Shown here: one piece after another, positions 18,170 through 25,442 of the stretch
How the letters are laid out: every line of letters starts with the position of its first letter
How positions within the stretch are numbered: the stretch's first letter is position 1
Assembly: GCF_001595965.1 (NCBI RefSeq)
Contig: NZ_LOJI01000040.1
Coordinates: 124,278-188,277, forward strand
Length of the DNA: 64,000 nucleotides
Direction of reading: 5' to 3'
DNA from: Polynucleobacter yangtzensis
GTDB lineage: Bacteria > Pseudomonadota > Gammaproteobacteria > Burkholderiales > Burkholderiaceae
Made by a program: the position numbers and the translations under genes
The notes under the pieces: generated by a model
Told to the model about the DNA's origin: nothing
Databases searched by the model: none
What the model saw: only the letters and a program-made list of their open reading frames with translations

Positions 18170-18283
18170 GTCTCGATACGCGACACTTGGGCATGTGGTT
18201 TATCGGGAAAACCGACAAAATAAAACCACCCGCAGGTGGTCTTGGTGCTTCTGATGGCGCGGAATCGACAAGATCCGAGGATG
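18170..18283 (+). repeat. Two-hairpin repeat with terminator-like tail, copy 3
   Basis: GTCTCGATACGCGACACTTG, then CGGGAAAACCGACAAAAT, then a CCACC-CGCA-GGTGG hairpin, then a tail with GGAATCGAC and GAGGATGTT. Bases 18204-18229 are identical to 19236-19261. The element ends eight bases before the CDF gene's stop codon, and the second copy lies just beyond that gene's start. Confidence 0.7.
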
Positions 18284-18290
18284 TTTAATC

Positions 18291-19112
18291 TTATTTCAAC
18301 CTTAATATCCGAATTGCCCCACTTAATACCAGGAAACCAATTGCTAACCCAATAATCCAATCTGGAATGGGACTGTTAAACCAAGCAACCAATACACCAG
18401 CAATAATCACGCCTATGTTAGCCAATACATCATTAGCGGAAAAAATATAGCTAGCGCGCATATGAACCCCATCATTCTTGCGCTTAGAGATCAAGAACAA
18501 GCAAGCCACATTCACGGCCAAAGCCAATACAGAAATCCAAATCATCGTATTTGCTTCGGGCTGTGCCCCTGTATAGATTTGATAGGTGGTTCGCCAAATT
18601 GCGCCAACAGCCAGAAACAACTCAACGACTCCAGCTAGCTTTGCGGCCTTCAATTTATTAGAAGCTGCTTTTCCAACTGCATATAAAGCTACTCCATAAA
18701 CAGCTGCATCAGCAAACATATCCAAGGCATCAGCCATTAATCCCGCAGATTGCGCGAGCCAACCAGCAATTATTTCTACAAAGAACATGGCGCCATTGAG
18801 TGCTAACAGCCAAATTAGGACTTGTCGCTCTCTTGCTACTTCTTCGTTATTCTTAAATTGAGTGGGTACTGAATCAATGGATTTATTACTCTGAATGCTT
18901 GCCCCAAAATTCAATGGCAATAGTTTCTCCAATACCCGAATCGGATCTTCTGAATGACAAATCACCACTTTCCGATTGGGAATGTCAAAGCTCATAGAAT
19001 GTGTTACTAATGAGCTTAATGCCATACGGATCATCTGCTCTTCTGATGGGCAGTCCATGGCTGGCACTAAGAAAGTAGTCTCAATAAAAACAGTTTTATG
19101 ATTGATTCCCAT
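18291..19112 (-). CDS. CDF-family metal cation transporter with N-terminal HMA-like domain
   Basis: A 273-residue inner-membrane transporter. Residues about 10-75 form an HMA-like metal-binding domain with the variant motif AMDCPSEE. Six membrane segments follow (about 95-270) with cation-diffusion-facilitator Asp residues in LMADALDMFADAAVYG and SANDVLANIG. The metal is not readable; Zn, Co or Fe export is possible. The gene stands alone and is bracketed by two direct ~115-140-bp repeats, suggesting it moved as a unit. Confidence 0.8.
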   Translation of the reverse strand: MGINHKTVFIETTFLVPAMDCPSEEQMIRMALSSLVTHSMSFDIPNRKVVICHSEDPIRVLEKLLPLNFGASIQSNKSIDSVPTQFKNNEEVARERQVLIWLLALNGAMFFVEIIAGWLAQSAGLMADALDMFADAAVYGVALYAVGKAASNKLKAAKLAGVVELFLAVGAIWRTTYQIYTGAQPEANTMIWISVLALAVNVACLFLISKRKNDGVHMRASYIFSANDVLANIGVIIAGVLVAWFNSPIPDWIIGLAIGFLVLSGAIRILRLK

Positions 19113-19180
19113 GAAACATAATTTAACTCAATCCGCTATTGATTGAATCAAATTAATAAAGATTTCCCCCGCACCATGCA

Positions 19181-19320
19181 GTCGGTTTTCCCGACAACTA
19201 AGTGTCCAGAAAACCGACACTTGATAGTAGCCTGTCGGGAAAACCGACAAAATAAAACCACTCATCGGTGGTTTTGGTGTTTCTTGATCCCCGGACGGAA
19301 TCGACCAGGGCAGAGGATGT
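19181..19320 (+). repeat. Two-hairpin repeat with terminator-like tail, copy 4
   Basis: GTCGGTTTTCCCGAC (19181-19195), then AAGTGTC...GACACTT, the linker TTGATAGTAGC, TGTCGGGAAAACCGACA, an ACCAC...GTGGT hairpin with T tract, and a tail with GGAATCGAC and GAGGATGTT. It is the most complete copy: it shares the linker with copy 2 and the tail with copy 3. The 19113-19432 interval holds no gene I can support. Confidence 0.72.
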
Positions 19321-19432
19321 TAGGCACTATCATCTAATTTACCGATTATTAAATTCAATATTATTCATTAGACTGATAAACCACCCTCCTCCAAAATGAC
19401 TCCATTGCATCAACAAACGAAAGGAGCAAGAA

Positions 19433-19567
19433 ATGAAGAATCACCAGAGCCTATCTGAGGGCTTGTATTTTCTCAATCATGACTTTGAGAAAGATTTGGC
19501 AACCTTTTTTATGGGGTCGCTATCATTGAAGACGGAGCGTGATGATGGACGCCTTTATAAAATCTAA
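19433..19567 (+). CDS. Small hypothetical protein upstream of ohr
   Basis: A 44-residue frame starting MKNHQSLSEG with a good ribosome-binding site (AAAGGAGCAAGAA). No recognisable domain. It overlaps the next small frame by 26 bases and lies in the run of plus-strand genes leading to ohr and dps. It may be a leader peptide or a truncated gene. Confidence 0.45.
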   Translation: MKNHQSLSEGLYFLNHDFEKDLATFFMGSLSLKTERDDGRLYKI

Positions 19568-19649
19568 GCCGGTTCGATTAACCATTGGCGTCATCATTAA
19601 TATTGCCGGTATCGCCATTGCTGCATCCCAGTTTTTGGATACACAATAG
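19542..19649 (+). CDS. Small single-pass membrane peptide
   Basis: A 35-residue frame (MMDAFIKSKP..., ending FLDTQ) with a GGAG four bases upstream and one hydrophobic segment (about 12-29). Positive residues precede the segment, suggesting N-in topology. It ends 23 bp before ohr, which has its own AAAGGAG site. Function unknown. Confidence 0.45.
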   Translation: MMDAFIKSKPVRLTIGVIINIAGIAIAASQFLDTQ

Positions 19650-19672
19650 CTCATCAAACAAAGGAGCCCACT

Positions 19673-20097
19673 ATGAATAAACTCGAAAAAGTCATGTACA
19701 CCGCCCATACTCACACTACTGGTGGCAGGGATGGCAAAGCAATTAGCGATGATGGCTTGCTCAATATCGATCTAGCACCACCAAAAGCAATGGGTGGGAG
19801 CGGCACGGCAACTAATCCAGAGCAATTATTTGCGGCTGGTTATTCGGCCTGCTTTATGGGAGCACTTAAGCATGTGGCTGGATTAAAAAAGTAAAAGTGC
19901 CTAATGATGCTTCTATTGACGCTAGTGTTGACATTGGTCCAATCCCACAAGGATTTGGTATTGCTGTCAAATTGGCTATAGCCTTACCTGGCTTAGAAAG
20001 AAACGTTGCTCTAGACTTAGTTGATACGGCTCATCAGGTTTGCCCCTACTCTAATGCCACTCGTGGCAATATTGAAGTGAATATTACCGTTATATAA
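19673..20097 (+). pseudogene. ohr: Organic hydroperoxide resistance protein Ohr, frame-disrupted
   Basis: Two consecutive frames together encode a full-length Ohr (about 141 residues): residues 1-73 with the redox Cys in AGYSACFMGAL, then, in the -1 frame, the rest with the second Cys in HQVCPYSNATRGN. The break is at a run of six A (19885-19890), reading A AAA AAG TAA. Seven A, or a -1 ribosomal slip on this canonical slippery heptamer, would give the expected GLKKVKVPNDAS. Ohr reduces organic peroxides in the cytoplasm and usually has an OhrR regulator; none is seen nearby. It could be a sequencing error, a pseudogene or a recoded gene. Confidence 0.8.
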
Positions 20098-20124
20098 ATC
20101 ATCATTTCTAATGAAGGATAAATT

Positions 20125-20616
20125 ATGAGCACCAAATTAACTAAGAACGCCATAGACATTGGTATTAGCGAAAAAGATCGCAAGGCAATTGCCAAGGGAC
20201 TATCCGAGCTTTTGGCTGATAGCTATTCCCTGTATTTGATGACTCATAACTTTCATTGGAATGTGAAGGGGCCAATGTTCAATACCCTTCACACGATGTT
20301 CATGGCTCAATATACAGAACAGTGGACCGCTCTCGATTTAATAGCAGAACGCATCAGGGCGCTCGGGGAGCCTGCGCCTGGAACTTATAAAGAATTCTCC
20401 AAACTCACTTCAATTAAGGAAGTTGAGGGGGTCCCAAAGGCAATGGATATGGTCAAGCATCTTGTCAAAGCGCAAGAAGCTACCGCAAAAACCGCTCGTA
20501 AACTTTTTCCGTTAGTCGAAAAAGCAAATGATCAACCCACAGCAGATCTGCTGACTCAGCGGCAAGACGTCCATGAGAAAACCGCTTGGATGCTCAGAAG
20601 TTTGCTGGAGGAGTAA
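20125..20616 (+). CDS. dps: Dps-family DNA-protection/ferritin-like protein
   Basis: A 163-residue Dps. The ferroxidase site motif appears as LMTHNFHWNVKGPMF...LHTMFMAQYTEQW (about 36-66), and the five-helix layout and length fit the family. It stores iron and protects DNA from peroxide. It follows ohr by 28 bp with AAGGATAAATT before the ATG, forming an oxidative-stress pair. Confidence 0.9.
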   Translation: MSTKLTKNAIDIGISEKDRKAIAKGLSELLADSYSLYLMTHNFHWNVKGPMFNTLHTMFMAQYTEQWTALDLIAERIRALGEPAPGTYKEFSKLTSIKEVEGVPKAMDMVKHLVKAQEATAKTARKLFPLVEKANDQPTADLLTQRQDVHEKTAWMLRSLLEE

Positions 20617-20662
20617 AGCTAGTTGATGTCGCTTAAAACGACATCACGAGCGCCACTAATAT

Positions 20663-20686
20663 AAAATCATCCCCTGGTGGTTTTAA
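20663..20686 (+). terminator. Intrinsic terminator after dps
   Basis: A nine-pair stem (AAAATCATC with GGTGGTTTT, including two T-G pairs), loop CCCT, running into TTTTAA. It lies 47 bp after the dps stop. Its flank (TTTCTTGGTGGC) resembles the tails of repeat copies 3 and 4. Confidence 0.6.
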
Positions 20687-20809
20687 TGTTTCTTGGTGGC
20701 CTGGAGTCAGGTCAATTCACTTAGATAGTGATTTGAAGATACTCGCATCAAAAATATCTAAGAAAATAGTTGATTTCAAGTTGAATGAGTTATCAACGAT
20801 CGCCCAGAT

Positions 20810-21430
20810 CTAGTTGCCATCCCTTAATAGAAAGCGCCTCGGAAAGATATAAGGCGTCTTTTTATCGGCCAACCAAATGATCATTTTGTAAATGCCAAAG
20901 TAATTAAGAGTAATACCCAGCGCTATTCCAATGAACCAGTCAGATCGTGTTGCCAAATTTTGCGAAATGACTAGATCAAAGAATATATAAACAATGGGAG
21001 CAAAAAATAGCCAGCAGGTTATTAACCCTGGGTTATAAAAAGTCTTTCCTTTGATATTAAAAATGATGGTATGTGCCAGGATATTTCCCACTGAAACCAG
21101 AATAGTAGCAATTGCCAGCCAAAGCGCATGCCGCCAGAGTAACGCTGCCAAGAGATAGCCGCCCCAACCCAAAACTACATTTACTAACATTCCGCTATTA
21201 GCATTTAATGGATAACGATCTGGCGCATCGCTATGAAACATCGCTATATTGACCATTCCCGGAAAGTATCCTGGGTAGCGCCACTCCTCTACTTGGTGCA
21301 AAAAAAGTGAGCCCAAACTAAGCCATAGAAGCAATGACATGCCCGTTGGCTGAGTTAAGAAAAGCGTTACTGAAAGTATTACCACAAACACTAAAGCAAT
21401 ATCAAACCAGTGGTATCTAAAAAAATTCAT
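20810..21430 (-). CDS. HXXEE-domain membrane protein
   Basis: A 206-residue protein with about five hydrophobic segments. It carries the HxxEE signature near residues 46-49 (HQVEEWRYPGYFPG), which names this family, plus a conserved His in LAHTIIFN. The molecular function of the family is unknown. It lies alone on the minus strand downstream of the patatin gene (83 bp). Confidence 0.75.
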   Translation of the reverse strand: MNFFRYHWFDIALVFVVILSVTLFLTQPTGMSLLLWLSLGSLFLHQVEEWRYPGYFPGMVNIAMFHSDAPDRYPLNANSGMLVNVVLGWGGYLLAALLWRHALWLAIATILVSVGNILAHTIIFNIKGKTFYNPGLITCWLFFAPIVYIFFDLVISQNLATRSDWFIGIALGITLNYFGIYKMIIWLADKKTPYIFPRRFLLRDGN

Positions 21431-21512
21431 TTTGCCCTTTGCTTCATTTGCTTCATTTGCTAGTAAACAGCTTGATGCCTTTCAAACGTCTAATTTCTGG
21501 ACGCTCAGATCA

Positions 21513-22616
21513 CTAAAGCCAAAATGTTTTCATCATTGCCATATCCGCAATACCTCTGTCATTTCCAAATTTTAGATATGGTGCAATCCACTTGGGATCT
21601 AGTAAGTTTTCTACTTTTGACAGGCCAGGCGGCAACCCAACAACGATATGTTTAGTTTTTGTGCCGCCCTTTTCTAAATCTTTTATTTCTTGATTAATGT
21701 TGTTAGGTAAGGTTGACAAGCGTAGACCCTGTTTTTGCTCGTTTATAGTTCCGTCACCCAGTGAGATCACAATTGCTCGCTTAACCCCCGCGATCACATC
21801 ACTATGGGTGCTACTTTGACTCATTCCACCATCCATACAGAGCCTATCTTTTACAAAGGTAGGGCCCACTTGACCTGGTGCAGAAGAGCTTGCAGCGCAG
21901 GCGACATTAATGGGAACATTGCTTGATCTAGAGACCAGAAGGCGTTGTCCTGTAAAGCAATCTACTGCCGTAGTAAACATGCCATCAGAAGGCCAGGTTG
22001 TAGTGGTCAATAACTTTTCAATCACCTTGTAATGCTTTGATGTGCCATCCGGATTTGATGAGGCCATGGCCGCTTTACCAATTTTCTGAATTGACGCTAA
22101 AGATCCATCGCGCACAGAAAGCTCAGCTTGCTGCGCTCTAATCTGGGAGGAGTTAAATTGCACTGCTGGCATCATCTCTGCCAGCAGCTTTGGAAAGTCT
22201 GCAAACAAATCAATCTCATCAGCAAGACGCCACAAATGACCCGCTGTGAGCATGGCGCCAAAGATGGATCCAGCCGAAGTTCCTACAGCTACATCAGTCT
22301 TGCTCAAATCAACACCGCCCTTTTTTAGTGCTGTTGCATATCCCACATACCAAGCAATCAAAGGTGTGCCACCACCACCCAAGGCCAAACCCCGCTCTTT
22401 TCCTTGGGCAAATGGATTTTTGTAGGGTGCTGGATGAACTAAACCATCATTCCAATTAGCAGTCGATTGCATATCGGCTTTGGCTACCAATGCCTCTACT
22501 TGCGCAATAACCTGCTTAGATGGAACTGCGCCTTGAGCCAGGGCTAGGGGGCTAACAACTGCTGCCATACCAACAGTAGAAGTTTTTAAGAAATTGCGAC
22601 GGGAAGATTGAGTCAT
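21513..22616 (-). CDS. Patatin-like phospholipase with Tat-type leader
   Basis: A 367-residue patatin. The N-terminus SSRRNFLKTSTVGMAAV is a twin-arginine signal, with cleavage after LALAQ. The oxyanion loop is LALGGGGTPL (about 76-85), the nucleophile Ser lies in GTSAG (about 112-116), and the catalytic Asp in CMDGGMSQS (about 258-262), giving a Ser-Asp dyad. A folded, exported lipid acyl hydrolase is therefore expected. No operon partner is clear. Confidence 0.85.
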   Translation of the reverse strand: MTQSSRRNFLKTSTVGMAAVVSPLALAQGAVPSKQVIAQVEALVAKADMQSTANWNDGLVHPAPYKNPFAQGKERGLALGGGGTPLIAWYVGYATALKKGGVDLSKTDVAVGTSAGSIFGAMLTAGHLWRLADEIDLFADFPKLLAEMMPAVQFNSSQIRAQQAELSVRDGSLASIQKIGKAAMASSNPDGTSKHYKVIEKLLTTTTWPSDGMFTTAVDCFTGQRLLVSRSSNVPINVACAASSSAPGQVGPTFVKDRLCMDGGMSQSSTHSDVIAGVKRAIVISLGDGTINEQKQGLRLSTLPNNINQEIKDLEKGGTKTKHIVVGLPPGLSKVENLLDPKWIAPYLKFGNDRGIADMAMMKTFWL

Positions 22617-22807
22617 GGCAAAGCCTTTGTTAAGAAGATCTGCAAATCATAGCAATAAATGCATATCCTTAAAACCAAAACACTTCCTACCCTTGGATAA
22701 CCTTATAAACCGCAACGAAGTAGTGATTAGTGATGACAGATTTTTCGAGACAGCGCAAGCAATAGAAGGGGATAATAAAAACTCCAATATCCATGTAAAT
22801 CAAGCCT

Positions 22808-23284
22808 ATGAGCGACTTAACTATAGCAAGAGCGGTACACATCCTTAGTGTAGTCATTTGGATGGGAGGGGTAAGCTTTGTCACTATAGTACTCATACCC
22901 ATATTAAGGCGATCATCATTTCAACAGGATCGACTAACTATCTTTAATGTTGTTGAGAATCGATTCGCTTCTATAGCCAGAATAATGGTTTTGTTGGCAG
23001 GTATTTCGGGTTTTTATATGGTCCACAAATTGGATGCTTGGAGTCGATTTTCACAACTTCAATTCTTTTGGATGCATGCAATGGTTTTTGTTTGGCTGCT
23101 ATTCTTCGTAGCGCTTTTTGTAATTGAGCCATTCATCTTAAAAAACCATGGTCGCATGGTCAAGGATGGTCACAGCATTATGAACTTACGTAAAACCCAA
23201 ATTGTTCACTCGATCATTCTGGTGCTCAGCCTAACTACCTTAGTCATATCGGTATTTGGCGCTCATGGATTTTTCTACTCATGA
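22808..23284 (+). CDS. CopD-like small membrane protein
   Basis: A 158-residue protein with four hydrophobic segments. An N-terminal RAVHILSVVIWMGGVSFV segment, with His and Trp near the membrane face, and later VHSIILVLSL resemble the CopD/DUF2269 group of small heme- or copper-associated membrane proteins. Its stop overlaps the start of the truncated hemoglobin gene (ATGA), so the two products probably act together, perhaps in oxygen, NO or heme handling. Confidence 0.6.
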   Translation: MSDLTIARAVHILSVVIWMGGVSFVTIVLIPILRRSSFQQDRLTIFNVVENRFASIARIMVLLAGISGFYMVHKLDAWSRFSQLQFFWMHAMVFVWLLFFVALFVIEPFILKNHGRMVKDGHSIMNLRKTQIVHSIILVLSLTTLVISVFGAHGFFYS

Positions 23285-23691
23285 GCCTCGTTAAACCATC
23301 AGAACGCACTCCTTTAGCCCACCAAATTGGGCGGGAGTCGATTGATGAGGTGGTTGATGATTTTTATGATCGCATTCAAAACCATCCCACCCTTTCTAAG
23401 CCGTTTTCAATTGTGACTCACTGGAAAGAGCACAAAGAAAAAATTGCCGAGTTTTGGTGGGTAGTGCTAGGCGGAATACCCAACAGCCCATATAAGTACG
23501 ACCCAGTAAATAAGCACTTCGCTGCAGGCTTTACACAAGAACTCCTAGAGGACTGGAAGGCGCTATTTTTTGAAGTCCTCTCTCAGCATCTACCTCTCAA
23601 TCTTGCACAAGCATGGCAGTCTCGTGTTGAACTCATTGGAGGAAATCTTTTGATGCAAAATGATCGCCTCATACAGAAAACATTAGAGTAA
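23281..23691 (+). CDS. Group 3 truncated hemoglobin
   Basis: A 136-residue globin of the trHb-III class. Family marks are DDFYDRIQNHPTLSKPF, HWKEHKEKIAEFWWVVLGG, the proximal His in NKHFAAGF (about residue 79), and LEDWKALFFEVL. It binds heme and probably O2 or NO. The ATG overlaps the stop of the CopD-like gene. It is the last coding gene before the tRNA-Lys fragment that appears to end the island. Confidence 0.85.
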   Translation: MSLVKPSERTPLAHQIGRESIDEVVDDFYDRIQNHPTLSKPFSIVTHWKEHKEKIAEFWWVVLGGIPNSPYKYDPVNKHFAAGFTQELLEDWKALFFEVLSQHLPLNLAQAWQSRVELIGGNLLMQNDRLIQKTLE

Positions 23692-23707
23692 TGAGCAACC
23701 TTTCCTA

Positions 23708-23769
23708 TTTGTCGGTTTACCCGACAAACCATCAACACCAACCGTCACTTATCGAGACGCTCCTGTCGA
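23708..23769 (-). repeat. Two-hairpin dispersed repeat, copy 5 (inverted)
   Basis: On the minus strand it reads GTCTCGATAAGTGACG (as in copy 3), then TTTGTCGGGTAAACCGACAAA, a near-perfect hairpin (23708-23728). It lies 17 bp after the hemoglobin stop and about 120 bp before the tRNA fragment. Confidence 0.65.
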
Positions 23770-23887
23770 AACCAATTGACCTCCTGCTCACGCCAATCAA
23801 ACCCACATGACTAGCCGCCGATATCGCGGTACTTTCTAGACAGGTTTAGATTAATGTCTTAAAAACTGTTTACCTACAATCCCAAAT

Positions 23888-23932
23888 CTTTTAATCCGTT
23901 GGTCGCGAGTTCGAATCTCGCCCGACCCACCA
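23888..23932 (+). other. 3' fragment of tRNA-Lys(UUU), likely island attachment site
   Basis: The sequence covers the anticodon loop (CTTTTAA, anticodon TTT), the 3' anticodon strand, a five-base variable loop, a perfect T-arm (GCGAG, TTCGAAT, CTCGC), the 3' acceptor strand CCGACCC, discriminator A and CCA. No D-arm or 5' acceptor GGGTCGG lies upstream. This is what an island integrating at the anticodon loop of a tRNA leaves at its far end. The rest of 23692-24118, apart from the repeat and the terminator, shows nothing I can name. Confidence 0.85.
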
Positions 23933-23943
23933 GTTATACAAAT

Positions 23944-23974
23944 GCCTCTAGAGAAATCTAGGGGCTTTTTCTTT
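23944..23974 (+). terminator. Terminator of the original tRNA-Lys gene
   Basis: A nine-pair stem GCCTCTAGA / TCTAGGGGC with GAAA tetraloop, followed by TTTTTCTTTT. It starts 11 bases after the tRNA CCA, so it is probably the original terminator left at the island's outer side. Confidence 0.8.
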
Positions 23975-24118
23975 TGGGGCTGGTGTAAATGTGGTCACTG
24001 TTTGGACTCAATGGTTAATCTATTGGACCGTAATGAGTCAGGATGGTGAACGCTGGTAGAGACTGTGCATCTCGAAAGGCGATACCTAGTTATAAGGTTT
24101 TTCAGAAAAATCGGTGCT

Positions 24119-24442
24119 TCAATGCAAGAATATAGAAACAATGAGGGTAATTGCTACCAAGTTATAGATATGACCAAGTAATAACAACTTCACCCCAAAA
24201 ATTTTTCCGTCTTTAAGTTTTTTGAATACTTGGATTTGATTTATCAAAAACAACCAAATACCAACCAAGATTAGAAGTACAAAAACTAGCGCATTAAAAA
24301 CATCAATCATTGATGAGATTGATTGAATTTGAGAAAGCTCCCACTCGGCTGCTATAAAAACTGCGCCACAAATCCCCAAATTTCTGCAGATATCAAATAC
24401 TTGTCTGATTTGATCATCCGTAAGCTCAAGAAATTTTTTCAA
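24119..24442 (-). CDS. Small hypothetical membrane protein
   Basis: A 107-residue protein not recognised. A short soluble start (MKKFLELTDDQIRQVFD) is followed by three likely membrane segments (about 22-38, 47-68, 83-105). It is the first gene outside the putative island and lies 24 bp after the SMR pump gene on the same strand, so it may be co-transcribed with it. Confidence 0.5.
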   Translation of the reverse strand: MKKFLELTDDQIRQVFDICRNLGICGAVFIAAEWELSQIQSISSMIDVFNALVFVLLILVGIWLFLINQIQVFKKLKDGKIFGVKLLLLGHIYNLVAITLIVSIFLH

Positions 24443-24466
24443 GATATTCTCAAATTAGGAAAAAAA

Positions 24467-24796
24467 TTAATGCGCTACCGACTGGGAAAAGATATTGATT
24501 ACCAATACCCCAGCAATGATTAAGCCAATTCCAATCAAGGCGCCAGCATCTAGTTTTTGCCCTAACCAAATCCATCCCACGATACCCACAAGCGCAACAC
24601 CTGCACCCGACCAAATCGCATACGCGACAGAAATAGGGATTTGATTGAGGACCTTTGATAAACAATAAAATGCCCCAGCATATCCAACCACCACAAGCGC
24701 AGATGGCATTATTTTAGTAAAGCCTTCGCTAAATTTGAGGGCAGTAGTTGCCATAACTTCTGCCGCTATGGCAACAGCAAGATAAAACCAAACCAT
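24467..24796 (-). CDS. Small multidrug resistance (SMR) efflux protein
   Basis: A 109-residue four-helix SMR transporter, functioning as a dimer in the inner membrane. The essential membrane Glu is present (AIAAEVMATTALK, about residue 13), and the helix 3 signature VAYAIWSGAGVALVG is intact, as in EmrE/Sug-type proteins. It should exchange protons for quaternary cations or guanidinium. I saw no guanidine riboswitch upstream. Length is exactly that of the family. Confidence 0.88.
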   Translation of the reverse strand: MVWFYLAVAIAAEVMATTALKFSEGFTKIMPSALVVVGYAGAFYCLSKVLNQIPISVAYAIWSGAGVALVGIVGWIWLGQKLDAGALIGIGLIIAGVLVINIFSQSVAH

Positions 24797-24836
24797 TAGG
24801 AGCTCCTAGGCAAGTTTCTCTAACTTTATAAACTAT

Positions 24837-24858
24837 AAAACCACCCAAGGGTGGTTTT
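24837..24858 (-). terminator. Intrinsic terminator
   Basis: AAAACCACC-CAAG-GGTGGTTTT, a perfect stem with T tract on the minus strand, just after the stop of the lipoprotein gene at 24879. Confidence 0.75.
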
Positions 24859-24878
24859 ATTTGATCAACTGAATCGAC

Positions 24879-25283
24879 TTACTTAATCAGATCCAAAAAC
24901 TGCACATTGTTGTTGATGTTTGTGAATGAGGAAGGATCATAGGTATAGTTTCCGTCAGCGGTAAACAAGAACATATAGGTTTTCATAGTGGTATCTCCGC
25001 TAGAGCGGTCTTTTGCCTTAACATCGCACACTACCATCCAGCCAAATTTTGGTTTCTCAAAAGCAATTGCCCTGGCCCATGCCTTACGTGGAGGAGAACA
25101 TTCTTTTGTTGCCATTTCAGGATTATTGACGGCAGACTTGATATAAGTATTCACTTCTTTGTCTATAGCTGCCTGATTGGGTTGAGAAGAAAACTTAGCT
25201 TGCGCAATTTCTTGCTGAGTCACTGGGGCAGCACAAGCTGCCAGGGCCAATGCTGCTAAAACACTTAATAGTTTCACTTTCAT
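24879..25283 (-). CDS. Putative lipoprotein
   Basis: A 134-residue lipoprotein of unknown function. The signal MKVKLLSVLAALALAACAAP has a clear lipobox (LAAC). I chose the ATG at 25283 with AGGAATTCTG upstream; the longer frame reaching 25409 adds no credible sequence. The mature part has three Cys, two of which could form a disulfide. A good terminator follows. Confidence 0.7.
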   Translation of the reverse strand: MKVKLLSVLAALALAACAAPVTQQEIAQAKFSSQPNQAAIDKEVNTYIKSAVNNPEMATKECSPPRKAWARAIAFEKPKFGWMVVCDVKAKDRSSGDTTMKTYMFLFTADGNYTYDPSSFTNINNNVQFLDLIK

Positions 25284-25442
25284 CAGAATTCCTTTTTCTA
25301 AGTAAGATAACTTGTTACCAATGCATTTAATTTTAACTAACTCAATTATCGCATTTCGCGGCTTTAAAGGCGATTTTAGGGAGCAACACTTTAAATTTTC
25401 CGATACCACTACCCAATAATGTATTACGACAATTGCCTAATA

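Noticed and set aside
18241..18283. tRNA- or tmRNA-like tail in repeat copies 3 and 4 (GGAATCGAC)
   Set aside because: The reverse complement does not form a T-arm or acceptor stem and there is no matching 5' half.
19181..19320. Integron attC-like site (GTTAGGC near 19318) around the CDF gene
   Set aside because: No matching RYYYAAC partner was found, the other copy lacks the GTTRRRY core, and no integron integrase is present.
24797..24878. Guanidine riboswitch upstream of the SMR gene
   Set aside because: No ykkC or mini-ykkC ACGR hairpins; the only structure is the terminator of the neighbouring gene.
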